NCBI RefSeq assembly: GCF_036894955.1
Contig: NZ_CP145905.1
Span: 4,048,501-4,112,500 of the forward strand
Reading direction: 5' to 3'
From: Paenibacillus sp. KS-LC4
Lineage (GTDB): Bacteria > Bacillota > Bacilli > Paenibacillales > Paenibacillaceae
DNA length: 64,000 nucleotides
In this document: in pieces, positions 25,632 to 34,721 of the stretch
Layout of the letters: the number at the start of each line of letters is the position of its first letter
Position numbering within the stretch: the stretch's first letter is position 1
Translations under genes and position numbers: made by a program
Notes under the pieces: model-generated
The model's input: the letters and a program-made list of their open reading frames with translations, nothing else
Told to the model about the DNA's origin: nothing
Database searches by the model: none

Positions 25632-26714
25632 CTAAGCCTGCTGCTTCCTGATCCATACGCTGTTAATCAGGAAAAACAGGCGGGTAAGCGGACTGTTCTT
25701 CATCAGCTTGCGCGTTACACTGCGAACTTCCTTCTGCGCGCGCACCTTCGGATCGGATAAATATAGGGCAAGCAGCCCTTCAATGATAAGGCGATGAAAC
25801 CGGGATGCAGGCAAATGTCGCACATCCTCCCTTGCCCACTCCACGATCGTACCGATCCGCTCGGCCATCAAATGGATGCTGCCATAATAATTGCAGAAAT
25901 TTAAATCTCCGCCTGCCTGATCCTCCTCTTGATCAATCAAATAATCAAGCATAATATGCAGGCCGCATACATGGGGGAAATAAATTTCTTTAATCGCAGT
26001 CGCATCCGGCGAAGACAGACCATCCCCGCTGGCTGCTAAAAACAACATAAACATGCCGAGCGTCGATCCGCTGGCCGCTGCGAATTCATTCCATTGCAAG
26101 TGCGGGTAGCGCTGCGCATGCTTCTCCCACCAAGCGAGCAGCTTCGGCTCACGCAGGTCATTGCGGATGTGCTTGTACACCTGCAAATCGCCATATAGGC
26201 TGACCAGCTCATTTACGTCACGCTGAACGCTTGCGTAGGAAGGAAGCAGCGCTATTTGTTGCTGGCACACGGCAACGAGGTGATGCAAATATCCACCGTC
26301 GTCCCGCTCCTTCCGGTGGGCATAATAATCCCGGAGCGGCGCTGCCGGATTAACTGCATCAAGCATAGACTGGTGCAATAGGCGGAAATCATCCGCATCA
26401 AGAGAAGTGCTGCGATCGCACAAATTGTCCAGGTAGTCGCTAATCGTTTGCAGCGCAACAATAAGCGGTATGAGAATATGCCGCTGTTCCAAGTTAGCCG
26501 CTGCGTATACGGCACCGCCCTGACAATGGAATTTCTTGTTCGCTATGCTGCTCAGCGCTTGCGTCCGCAGCTCCCTGTCAGGAATTTGCTCTGCCATCTC
26601 TCGCAGCTTCGCTAGCTGCGCTTCAACTTCCGGCAACACATATTTATATACGCGATGCATAAGTTTTAAAGGCCCTCGGGGCGCACGGCTGCCTGAAAAT
26701 GTCGTCAATCTCAC
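25632..26714 (-). CDS. ytpB: Tetraprenyl-beta-curcumene synthase, YtpB family (DUF2600)
   Basis: The start is GTG at 26714, preceded by AGGAGGAGG at ideal spacing; the longer frame upstream is not needed. The 360-residue product matches YtpB in length. Features are KFHCQGGAVYA near residue 65, DYLDNLCDR (an Asp-rich metal site) and DYLIDQEEDQAGGDLNF near residue 260. YtpB is a class I large terpene synthase making tetraprenyl-beta-curcumene for C35 sesquarterpenes in Bacillus. The cyclase partner (SqhC) is not in the window. Confidence 0.9.
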   Translation of the reverse strand: MRLTTFSGSRAPRGPLKLMHRVYKYVLPEVEAQLAKLREMAEQIPDRELRTQALSSIANKKFHCQGGAVYAAANLEQRHILIPLIVALQTISDYLDNLCDRSTSLDADDFRLLHQSMLDAVNPAAPLRDYYAHRKERDDGGYLHHLVAVCQQQIALLPSYASVQRDVNELVSLYGDLQVYKHIRNDLREPKLLAWWEKHAQRYPHLQWNEFAAASGSTLGMFMLFLAASGDGLSSPDATAIKEIYFPHVCGLHIMLDYLIDQEEDQAGGDLNFCNYYGSIHLMAERIGTIVEWAREDVRHLPASRFHRLIIEGLLALYLSDPKVRAQKEVRSVTRKLMKNSPLTRLFFLINSVWIRKQQA

Positions 26715-26846
26715 GATGCACCTCCTCCTCTTAAAAAATGCTGAATAACCGCCGGCTACCAGCCCATTAATACACGATGAATGAAACCTCCACTCATAAA
26801 TGTACCATTTCAATAAACAATAATCCAGCAGTTCATGTTATAATGG

Positions 26847-26875
26847 TTTACAATCTATTAATAATTAGCTATAAC
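26847..26875 (+). promoter_or_regulatory. Sigma-A promoter of MFS gene
   Basis: TTTACA (26847-26852) and TATAAC (26870-26875) are 17 bases apart, with the start expected near 26882. Confidence 0.65.
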
Positions 26876-26920
26876 ACCTGAATAACCAAGGTTTTGTACA
26901 GTAATGGAGTGAGTACAGCA

Positions 26921-28099
26921 ATGACACAACTTAGCCTTGACAAGGCGAAGCTTAACGCATCCCAAGAAACGCTGCGCCTCCGCGCCTTCAGCTTTTCTGC
27001 CTACTCAACACAGGCACTGCTCGTCTCCTACCTGCCATTATACTTTCTGGCGCGAGGCTACTCCGAGCATCAAATCGGCATTATATATGCAACCGGGCCC
27101 TTCATATCTGTCTTTGCTAATTTACTGCTAGGCTGGGCAAGCGACCGGTTTCAGACGATAAAAAAATGGTTTATATTTTTATTATTCGGGCAGCTAGTCA
27201 TGATATCGCTGCTGCTGCCTATTCAAGATTTTACAATGATCTGTCTAGTGATGACGATCTTTTATTTTTTTCAGACGCCTATTAACCCTTTGAATGACAG
27301 CTTGATTTTATTATCCAGTCAACATACAGGTGTTCCTTATGCGCTCATTCGCATTTTCGGCTCGCTCGGGTTTGCCATATCGGCCTACTTGTTCGGCATT
27401 TTATTGAAGGAGATGGGCTCCAATTGGACGCTGCCGCTCGCTGTCTGTACCATAACGATAACGCTAGCGCTCTCCTTTCTGCTGCGTGATTATCGCGGGA
27501 GCTCCCGCAAAGTGGATTTCAGCGGCTTCTTCAAGCTGCTTGGCAAAAGAGAGGTCGTTTCCTTCTTCGTCCTCATTTTAATCGTATCAATCGCGCATCG
27601 CATGTATGAAGGCTTTCTTGCAGTAACGCTGCATCAAATGGGCGCTAGCGATTCACTTATTGGCCTCGCCTGGACATTTTCCGCTTGTAGCGAAATTCCT
27701 GTGCTGTTCCTGCTTGGAAAGTACGGCCACAGGTTCAAAGAGCTTCCGCTGCTGTTTATTGCATGCGTATTGTATGCCCTGCGAATGTGGCTCATTGGAC
27801 ATTTGAGCAGCCCTTATCTCGTCGTGGCGACACAGCTCATGCACAGCATTACTTTCGGCATCTATTTCTCGACGGCTTTGCGTTATATTTCGCAGATCAT
27901 TCCCGATGAATTTCGTGCATCTGGCCAAGCGGTATATGCCGTTATATGGACAGGCCTTGCCGGTCTGCTCAGCGGAACCGTTGGCGGCTATGTATACGAA
28001 AGCTTCGGACGCACCGCCTTCTTTAACTTAGCTACTACGCTCGCATTAGTTGCAGCAGCAGGCTTTATTTATAAGCATTATACGAGACGCAGCGCATGA
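26921..28099 (+). CDS. MFS transporter, nucleoside/LacY-like (MFS_1_like)
   Basis: The protein has 392 residues and 12 predicted helices. The start at ATG 26921 follows GGAG. The N-terminal half has YSTQALLVSYLPLYF and a loop motif WASDRFQTIKKW; the second half has FSACSEIPVLFL, which fits the MFS_1_like/LacY-type branch. Substrate unknown. It is divergent from ytpB, has its own promoter and a strong terminator. Confidence 0.85.
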   Translation: MTQLSLDKAKLNASQETLRLRAFSFSAYSTQALLVSYLPLYFLARGYSEHQIGIIYATGPFISVFANLLLGWASDRFQTIKKWFIFLLFGQLVMISLLLPIQDFTMICLVMTIFYFFQTPINPLNDSLILLSSQHTGVPYALIRIFGSLGFAISAYLFGILLKEMGSNWTLPLAVCTITITLALSFLLRDYRGSSRKVDFSGFFKLLGKREVVSFFVLILIVSIAHRMYEGFLAVTLHQMGASDSLIGLAWTFSACSEIPVLFLLGKYGHRFKELPLLFIACVLYALRMWLIGHLSSPYLVVATQLMHSITFGIYFSTALRYISQIIPDEFRASGQAVYAVIWTGLAGLLSGTVGGYVYESFGRTAFFNLATTLALVAAAGFIYKHYTRRSA

Positions 28100-28146
28100 A
28101 CATACACGAACGGAGTTTTCCGCTATCGCTCATGCCATAAATGAAT

Positions 28147-28196
28147 AAAACAGCTTCGGCTCCACAAGATCATGTGGCTCCTGAAGCTGTTTTTTG
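28147..28196 (+). terminator. Intrinsic terminator after MFS gene
   Basis: AAAACAGCTTC with inner CCAC pairs with GTGG and GAAGCTGTTTTTT. Confidence 0.9.
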
Positions 28197-28231
28197 GTTA
28201 TAGCCTGACTATGTATACATTAATCCCCAAG

Positions 28232-28948
28232 TTAGTCCTCAAGCTCGAAGTTTGTATACACGTCCTGCACATCGTCATTATCATCGAAGGAGTCCATCAT
28301 TTTGGACAGCTTGTCCGCATTTTCTCCTTCTACGGCAACCATGTTTTGCGGCAGCCAGCGTACACCTGCGCTCACGAACGTATAGCCCTCCGCTTCAAGT
28401 GCGCCTTTCACCTGCTCGAACTCATGCGGATGCGTCAAAATCTCGAAGCTGTCGTCGTTTACGACAAGATCCTCTGCACCAGCCTCCAGCGTCACCATCA
28501 TCATGGAATCCTCATCAATTTCTAAACCCTCACGATCTACTACTAGCAGGCCTTTATGATCGAACATATAGGAAACACAGCCGCTTTCCCCCATATTGCC
28601 GCCACGCTTATTAAAAGCCGAGCGTACATCAGCCGCCGTACGATTGCGATTGTCCGTCAAACAACGAACCATAATCGCTACGCCTCCTGGGCCGTAGCCT
28701 TCATACATAATTTCTTCATAATCGACCGCGTCGCCGCCCGTCGCCTTCTTGATTGCCCGCTCAACGTTATCATTGGGCATTTGCTCCGCACGTGCATTGG
28801 CAATGGCCGTCTTCAGGCCAAAATTCGCTTCGGGATTCGCTCCGCCCTTACGTGCCTGCACATAAATCTCACGCGACAGCTTTACAAACTTATTATTTTT
28901 AGCCTGATCGGCCTTTCCTTTGCGATCCTTAAATAATTTAAACTTCAT
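28232..28948 (-). CDS. YebC/PmpR (TACO1) family protein
   Basis: The 238-residue protein has the family pattern throughout: LSREIYVQARKGG, MPNDNVERAIKKATGG, YEGYGPGGVAIMV, LTDNRNRTAADVRSAF and GNMGESGCVSYMF. YebC proteins were annotated as regulators; more recent work links them to relief of ribosome stalling at proline stretches. The start of the family sequence (usually AGHSKWANIKHRK) is altered to a Lys/Phe-rich version here, as in a second paralogue group. Function beyond the family is inferred. Confidence 0.9.
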   Translation of the reverse strand: MKFKLFKDRKGKADQAKNNKFVKLSREIYVQARKGGANPEANFGLKTAIANARAEQMPNDNVERAIKKATGGDAVDYEEIMYEGYGPGGVAIMVRCLTDNRNRTAADVRSAFNKRGGNMGESGCVSYMFDHKGLLVVDREGLEIDEDSMMMVTLEAGAEDLVVNDDSFEILTHPHEFEQVKGALEAEGYTFVSAGVRWLPQNMVAVEGENADKLSKMMDSFDDNDDVQDVYTNFELED

Positions 28949-29066
28949 GCCACTCGCTCCTCCGACAAAGATTCCACCTAACAGTGTATCATTTCCCGCC
29001 TAATCCGGTCAAAGTCTAAAAATGCAAAAAGCGCATGGCAATACGATGAACTCCTGTCACCTATCC

Positions 29067-30626
29067 TTAAGAAATATAGCCTTTACCCCTCCAGTATTCC
29101 ATTGCAAAATCTTCACCAAAAAAAGGTTTCGTTCCATCCAGCATATCTTGGTTGCAGCGTGTAAGCAGCCTTCGGCCTTTTTCAAAAAATTTAACCGCAT
29201 CCAGCAGCTTAGCCCCGCCCTCGTAATTGACCATTACATAATCGTCATCCTCTTCATCTTCTGAATACTGAACGGAAACACATTCAGAGCCATCCATATG
29301 CTTCTGGATACGGTAAGAGAAATATTCAACCTTAGCATCGCCCTGTTCATCGGTATAGTCTCTGGCCATACGCACCAATGCCAATCGCGAAGCATCATTG
29401 TCAAGGTCTTCCTCTTGCCGAAATGAAAAATAGACATCGCCGATCCATAGTCCGTTTCGCTCTTCATCATCATAATCGTTATAAGGCTCGACAAGCGGGA
29501 GAGCCAACAGCTCGCGCACCTGCTGCGGATCAATAAGGTGACGAGCGTGTTCATAGGTCGATACAGCTTGCAGCAAATGAACCCAGTTTTGCTGGCAAAG
29601 CTGCTGGATAGCGACTGGCGAATCATCATCTATCTCCGACCAATCCGTATGCTCGCCCGTAACACTGCGATATTTGCCTGATAACTGCCATTGCATCGTA
29701 TGTGCCTGATCTACAGAGCCCGATTGTGCAGCGAAAGGTTCTATTTTGAGCAAAGCTCCATAGTTCTCCCCATCCTGAAAATAGACGCTTCGAAAATGTC
29801 CAGAAACCGCTTCATTGCCATATGCCGTTGCACGAAAAAACTGATCTCCCAGCCAAAATTCATAGCTCGAGCTTATCGCCTCGGTGTCACCGAGGAAACA
29901 GAGTGAATCAGCAGTCACCTGCTGCATATACAGCGGCCGGAGCTGAGTATCCTCGAATAAGAAAGGAATTTGCGGCTGCTCATGTATCGGCTTAATTAGA
30001 GCTTCATCTAAAATTGGCTTGTCTTCCTTCAGAAGACGAAGCATTTCCTCTCGCCAGACGGCTGGCTCCTCATCCTCATCCTCATCTAAAATAATGTCCG
30101 GAACAAAAAGCTCGGTCATATCAAAGCCCTGCCATACACCGAAGTCGTCCCAATCCTCTATGCGGCGTTCAAAGGCTGATGTCCCATGAATACGCACTCT
30201 ATATTGATCGCTTGTCATCATCAGCTTTGCCTGCATATTGCCCTCAACGATGAGATCACCGTGATTATAATCTCCCCAGAACATTTCATCCACCTGCAAA
30301 TTGCCTGCAACATGGATCTCCTGTCCGCCAACAACCATGTGGCTGGCACGCATATTGCCAAGAACGATCAGGCCGGTAGCACCGTCTGTATCTGTATTGC
30401 CAACGTAACGATCCACAATTAAATTTCCTTCAACGAGAATGAGCATCGCATTCAGGTCGAGCGAAAGCTCGCTAAGCCGCAAATCCCCTTTATAATACCA
30501 AACTTCCTCTTCTTCAAATTCGCCATCATTTTGTTCATCGCGCAGGTAATACCAGCTCTCGCGAGGCAATTTCAGCTTGACTTCACTATAGCAAAACCGC
30601 TGAAACTCGGCACCGACTTCCATCAT
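29067..30626 (-). CDS. Large acidic protein with beta-helix-like N-terminus
   Basis: The 519-residue product has no recognised family. Residues about 55-150 form a regular series of short hydrophobic strands punctuated by G-N/V-E-G-N (LVEGNLIVD, IVLGNMRAS, HVAGNLQVD, IVEGNMQAK), as in bactofilin-like polymer-forming or other beta-helical proteins. The remainder is very acidic (runs of D/E near 180-190 and 465-475). It has no signal peptide or membrane helix, so it is cytoplasmic. GGGGGAG precedes two adjacent ATGs. It appears monocistronic. The beta-helix idea is inference from pattern. Confidence 0.7.
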   Translation of the reverse strand: MMEVGAEFQRFCYSEVKLKLPRESWYYLRDEQNDGEFEEEEVWYYKGDLRLSELSLDLNAMLILVEGNLIVDRYVGNTDTDGATGLIVLGNMRASHMVVGGQEIHVAGNLQVDEMFWGDYNHGDLIVEGNMQAKLMMTSDQYRVRIHGTSAFERRIEDWDDFGVWQGFDMTELFVPDIILDEDEDEEPAVWREEMLRLLKEDKPILDEALIKPIHEQPQIPFLFEDTQLRPLYMQQVTADSLCFLGDTEAISSSYEFWLGDQFFRATAYGNEAVSGHFRSVYFQDGENYGALLKIEPFAAQSGSVDQAHTMQWQLSGKYRSVTGEHTDWSEIDDDSPVAIQQLCQQNWVHLLQAVSTYEHARHLIDPQQVRELLALPLVEPYNDYDDEERNGLWIGDVYFSFRQEEDLDNDASRLALVRMARDYTDEQGDAKVEYFSYRIQKHMDGSECVSVQYSEDEEDDDYVMVNYEGGAKLLDAVKFFEKGRRLLTRCNQDMLDGTKPFFGEDFAMEYWRGKGYIS

Positions 30627-30723
30627 TATGCTCCCCCTTTAAAATCGTTAAATAAAAGGCTTATCACGCTCTATTATACAGCACCATCCACTTACCACTA
30701 TCCTAATAGCCTGTTAAAATGCG

Positions 30724-30756
30724 AAAAGGAGCCCCGATTTAATCGGAAGCTCCTGT
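30724..30756 (-). terminator. Intrinsic terminator after csp gene
   Basis: On the minus strand AGGAGCTTCCGATT pairs with AATCGGGGCTCCT, followed by TTTTC. Confidence 0.8.
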
Positions 30757-30793
30757 ACATGCTGCAATCAAGTATTATAAGAAACTTCGAATC

Positions 30794-30991
30794 TTATAAT
30801 TTAACGACGTTAGCCGCTTGTGCACCGCGATTGCCTTCAGTGATGTCGAACTCTACCTCTTGGCCTTCGTCAAGCGATTTAAAGCCTTCGCTTTGGATAG
30901 CGGAGAAATGAACAAATACATCCTCGCCGCCTTCTACCGAGATAAAGCCATAGCCTTTCTCTGCGTTAAACCATTTAACTGTTCCTTTCAA
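30794..30991 (-). CDS. Cold-shock protein (CspA/CspB family)
   Basis: The 65-residue single CSD domain has RNP1 (KGYGFISV) and RNP2 (VFVHFSAI), full family length. It binds single-stranded RNA/DNA and acts as an RNA chaperone. The start is TTG with GGAGG eight bases upstream. The short leader holds a CGCTGA/TCAGCG hairpin, which could relate to temperature control, although the leader is much shorter than in E. coli cspA. Confidence 0.95.
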   Translation of the reverse strand: MKGTVKWFNAEKGYGFISVEGGEDVFVHFSAIQSEGFKSLDEGQEVEFDITEGNRGAQAANVVKL

Positions 30992-31044
30992 ATGAACAAC
31001 CTCCTAGAAAAAATAAACCGCTGTTAAATCAGCGTATACCCTAT

Positions 31045-31073
31045 ATTATACAGTCTTAAACTGGAAAATGCAA
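31045..31073 (-). promoter_or_regulatory. Probable csp promoter
   Basis: Minus strand: perfect TATAAT (31045-31050) with a weak TTGCAT -35 at 17 bases. Confidence 0.55.
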
Positions 31074-31775
31074 TTAAACCCTAATTTTCAAAAAATGATC
31101 TGATCCAGGAATAAAAGGAAGCTTCGCCGGCATAAGCTCAGCTTGACCGCCCCGCTCTGCAACAGCCTTTAGCAGCTCATCCATATGCGGATAAGCGTTC
31201 CAGCTCAGCGACAGCAGCGGGTAAATCCGCACCTGTCCGCCCGGCTTGCATAGTCTCATCATTTCCAAAACAGCCTGCTTATGGAAATTGAAATCAAACT
31301 GCTCCGCATACAAAAACAAAAAATGGCTGCATAACACAAGCGAGAAGGCTCCTGATTCAAAAGGAAGCTGCGGCAGCTGTCCAAAACGATAACGGGCTTT
31401 CCCTGCATCAGATCGCAAATGACTTGCAAACAGCTCAAGCGAACGCTCTCTTCCCGCGCGATGATGCGCAGCGTCCTTATAATAGCTCCAGTCGAATGCC
31501 TCCTGCAAAGCGATCAGCTTGCTTGTGGATACTTCAATTTCTTCGGCAGATTGTGCAATCCACGACTCCACATCTCCGGAATAACGCGGATCAACAGCAT
31601 GGGCATCATACCCTCTGGCACATGCCTCAGCGGTAAAAGAGGCGCCTCCAGCAGCAATGTCCAATATGGACCCTGCATCCAAATCGCTTTCCGCTAATCC
31701 AAACATGCGCTCATACTCGTCAAAACCCCGACACGTAATGGCAACGCCTACCTGCTCATACTTCAATTGCTTCAT
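31074..31775 (-). CDS. Class I SAM-dependent methyltransferase
   Basis: The 233-residue protein has the SAM-binding motif I as ILDIAAGGASFTAEA near residue 37, an acidic end of strand 2 (HAVDP), and FSLVLCSHFLFLY as motif IV, followed by EMMRLCKPGGQVRIYPL. Such proteins methylate small molecules or macromolecules; the substrate is not predictable. AGAGAAG precedes the ATG. The stop overlaps the csp promoter region. Confidence 0.85.
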   Translation of the reverse strand: MKQLKYEQVGVAITCRGFDEYERMFGLAESDLDAGSILDIAAGGASFTAEACARGYDAHAVDPRYSGDVESWIAQSAEEIEVSTSKLIALQEAFDWSYYKDAAHHRAGRERSLELFASHLRSDAGKARYRFGQLPQLPFESGAFSLVLCSHFLFLYAEQFDFNFHKQAVLEMMRLCKPGGQVRIYPLLSLSWNAYPHMDELLKAVAERGGQAELMPAKLPFIPGSDHFLKIRV

Positions 31776-31980
31776 CTTCTCTTCTCTCCTCGTCTCGTCT
31801 CAACTATGCTCTGCCTTGCGATTACGCTCCTAGCTCTATAGAAGCTTCGCCTCACAAATGCCACTTTCCCGCATTATAGCTGATATTATAACACCGTCCC
31901 TTATTGCTTTCCACCCCCTGGATAGCTAAAATAGTAAGAATACGGTGTAAGCCGTAATGAAAGGTAAGGTGACCTCTATC

Positions 31981-32214
31981 ATGTTCAAGAAACACGAGAT
32001 ATTCAAAACCGACAAATACAATATGCTGACGGTAGAAGTACAGGGGAAAACCCTCGTCGTACGTGATATTTCCGATCAGTGGGGCGAAGAATGCTATACG
32101 TTCGTAAGCCGTCCTGAAATGATGCATTGGGCCGAAAATCGCTTCCGTGCTGACCAATATGTTGGCCGCGAGGAAGAACGGGAGAACATCATCCGTGCTT
32201 TCAAGGAAGTATAA
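31981..32214 (+). CDS. Small conserved-looking protein (77 aa)
   Basis: The start at ATG 31981 is chosen because AAGGTGA lies eight bases upstream; the frame could extend to 31957. The product is soluble and rich in charged and aromatic residues (FKKHEIFKTDKYNMLTVEV, WGEECYTFVSRPEMMHWAE, ending EERENIIRAFKEV). No family recognised. It is followed by a small membrane protein gene on the same strand. Confidence 0.7.
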   Translation: MFKKHEIFKTDKYNMLTVEVQGKTLVVRDISDQWGEECYTFVSRPEMMHWAENRFRADQYVGREEERENIIRAFKEV

Positions 32215-32292
32215 GCAGGAAAAATTAGCCTTTAGAGCGAAAACTAACGAGGCAGTGTTGTGCTTGCGGCTACAGGGGGTGTACGTTTCCAG

Positions 32293-32475
32293 ATGGATTT
32301 TATGACTAATATCATCTTTATTGTCGCTTCCTTTGCACTGGGGTGGATTGTCCTCGCAAAACGCGATACGCTCGCTCCCAATTTGCGCCGCGGGCTGGCA
32401 CTTGCTTCGATTGTTTTAATTGCATTCTCGTTTTTCCTCATTGTATACAGTCTTTTTCAAATGGGAAGCTCATAA
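32293..32475 (+). CDS. Small membrane protein, two helices (60 aa)
   Basis: The product consists of two transmembrane helices (NIIFIVASFALGWIVLA and LALASIVLIAFSFFLIVYSLF) joined by a basic loop. The ATG at 32293 lies 12 bases after GGGGGTG; a GTG at 32260 is a possible longer start. No family recognised. Probably co-transcribed with the 77-residue gene. A weak CGGCAGC/GCTGCCG hairpin lies behind it near 32484-32520. Confidence 0.6.
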   Translation: MDFMTNIIFIVASFALGWIVLAKRDTLAPNLRRGLALASIVLIAFSFFLIVYSLFQMGSS

Positions 32476-32780
32476 GTGCTGGCGGCAGCTCATAAGCCAT
32501 ACACCAAGGGGCTGCCGTCTTTGCTTAAATACAAGAATAGCCAATCGCCATATTTATGCTATTAGATAATTCTTGTATTTCAACATAACTACACAGCCTC
32601 TGGTACATACTAGGTACAAATTTGTGCCCGGAGGCGAATGCAACGATGAAATGGCTGCCCGTCCTTGTATCTCTAAGTCTAACCGCCGGAATAAGTGGCG
32701 CTGAGGGAATGATTCAGCCCGCTTACTCCAAAGCTGCACCACATGCTACTTCATCTACTATTATTTCAAGGAGGAATTCG

Positions 32781-34571
32781 ATGAATCACGTACCTAAGCG
32801 TTCTGAGACGAAAGTAGAAGCCCGTTGGAAGCTCGAAGACCTGTTTGCCGATCAAGCCGCATGGGATAAGGAGTTTGCCGCTGCCAAAAGCCTAATTGGC
32901 AAAATCAGCGCTTTTCAAGGCAAATTGGCCGACCCGGCTCAGCTGAAAGCCTGCTTCGAGCAGGAGGATGAATTGTCGCTGCATGTGGAGCGTCTATACG
33001 TATATGCTAATATGAAGCATCATGAGGATACGGCTGAGCCGACCTATCAGGCATTGTCCGACAAATCCAAGAAGCTGAGCGTGGAAACAGGCGAGGCCCT
33101 CTCTTTTATTACACCGGAGGTGCTTTCCTTAAGCGATGAGGCGCTGGATCAATTCATTGCGAATCCCGAGCTGGCAGCCTTCCGTCATACGCTCGAAGAA
33201 ATGCGCCGCCAGAAGGCTCATATTCTCTCGAAAAATGAAGAGGCGCTGCTTGCGCAAGTGGGCAATATGAGCTCGGCTCCCGGTACGATTTTTAATCTGC
33301 TCAACAATGCCGATTTGAAGTTTCCGAAGGTCAAGGACGAAAGCGGCGAAGAGGTAGAGCTGACGCAGGGCCGTTACATTCAGTTTCTTGAGAGCAAAAA
33401 CCGCAACGTGCGCAAGGAAGCTTTCCAAGCGATGTACGATACATACGGAAAGCTTAAAAACACAATCGGCGCAACGCTGAATGCCAATGTAACGAAAAAT
33501 ATTTTCTACTCCCGTGCCCGCAAGCATGATTCCGTTCTCGCCATGTCGCTTTATGGAGATAACATTCCCGAGACGGTTTATACAAACTTGGTTGACACGA
33601 TTCATAAGCATTTGCCACTGATGCATCGCTATATGAACCTGCGCAAAAAGCTGCTCGGCGTCGACAAGCTTCATATGTATGATTTGTTCGCTCCGCTTGT
33701 AGAGGAATTCGATATGAACATTACGTATGAGGATGCGAAAAAAACGGTCAAGGAAAGCTTGAAGCCGCTCGGCGACGATTATTTGAACGTGCTGCAGCAT
33801 GGCTTTGACGATGGCTGGATCGATGTGTATGAGAATGAAGGCAAGCGCAGCGGCGCTTACAGCTGGGGAGCGTTCGGCACGCATCCTTATGTGCTGCTCA
33901 ATCACAAGGACAACCTGAACAGCATGTTTACGCTAACCCATGAAATGGGCCACGCCCTGCATTCCTATTATTCCGACACGAACCAAAATTACCGCGATGC
34001 GCAATATACGATTTTCCTCGCGGAGGTGGCTTCCACGCTGAACGAAGCGCTTCTGATGGACTACTTGCTCAACAAGTCTACCGATCCGAAGGAAAAAATG
34101 TACCTGCTCACCTACTATGCGGACCAATTCCGAACGACGGTGTTCCGTCAAACGATGTTTGCCGAATTCGAGAAAATCATTCACGCGCGCAGCGAGCAAG
34201 GTGAATCGCTGACACCGCAGGATCTGAGCAAAATCTACTATGACCTCAATGTGCTGTATTATGGCGACGAAATGGCTATAGACGAAGATATTGCAATGGA
34301 ATGGGCACGCATTCCCCACTTCTACAACAGCTTCTACGTGTATAAATACGCAACTGGCTTCTCGGCCGCAACGAGCTTCTCCAAGCAAATTTTGGAGGAA
34401 GGCGCGCCCGCAGTCGAGCGTTATCTCGGCTTCCTGAAGAGCGGAGGCAGCGACTTCTCCATCAATATTTTGAAAAAAGCGGGCGTCGACATGTCCTCGC
34501 CAGAGCCGATTGAGCAAGCGATGAGCGTCTTCGAAAGCCTCATCGGCCAGATGGAAGAGCTGACTAAATAA
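32781..34571 (+). CDS. pepF: Oligoendopeptidase F (M3B family)
   Basis: With the start at 32781 (AAGGAGG six bases upstream) the protein is 596 residues, normal for PepF, and begins with the usual PKRSE...WKLEDLF. The zinc motif HEMGHALHSYYS lies near residue 387. M3B enzymes hydrolyse oligopeptides in the cytosol. The frame also extends upstream to an ATG at 32646 with its own GGAGG (11 bases), adding a 45-residue segment that looks like a signal peptide (MKWLPVLVSLSLTAGISGA). A secreted form is therefore possible. A strong terminator follows. Confidence 0.93.
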   Translation: MNHVPKRSETKVEARWKLEDLFADQAAWDKEFAAAKSLIGKISAFQGKLADPAQLKACFEQEDELSLHVERLYVYANMKHHEDTAEPTYQALSDKSKKLSVETGEALSFITPEVLSLSDEALDQFIANPELAAFRHTLEEMRRQKAHILSKNEEALLAQVGNMSSAPGTIFNLLNNADLKFPKVKDESGEEVELTQGRYIQFLESKNRNVRKEAFQAMYDTYGKLKNTIGATLNANVTKNIFYSRARKHDSVLAMSLYGDNIPETVYTNLVDTIHKHLPLMHRYMNLRKKLLGVDKLHMYDLFAPLVEEFDMNITYEDAKKTVKESLKPLGDDYLNVLQHGFDDGWIDVYENEGKRSGAYSWGAFGTHPYVLLNHKDNLNSMFTLTHEMGHALHSYYSDTNQNYRDAQYTIFLAEVASTLNEALLMDYLLNKSTDPKEKMYLLTYYADQFRTTVFRQTMFAEFEKIIHARSEQGESLTPQDLSKIYYDLNVLYYGDEMAIDEDIAMEWARIPHFYNSFYVYKYATGFSAATSFSKQILEEGAPAVERYLGFLKSGGSDFSINILKKAGVDMSSPEPIEQAMSVFESLIGQMEELTK

Positions 34572-34658
34572 TCGGCTTAAGCTGTTATTTACTTCACCCC
34601 TGCAAACACCGCTTTACCTGACTCATTTTCTGAGCTAAGGGGATAAGCGCCTAAAGCA

Positions 34659-34708
34659 AAAATAACACCTTCCGCTCCTGTATCAAGGAGAGGAGGTGTT
34701 ATTTTATT
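34659..34708 (+). terminator. Intrinsic terminator after pepF
   Basis: AAATAACACCT-CC-CTCCT pairs with AGGAG-GGAGGTGTTATTTT, with T-rich sequence on both strands. Confidence 0.88.
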
Positions 34709-34721
34709 TTGCCGCTACAGC

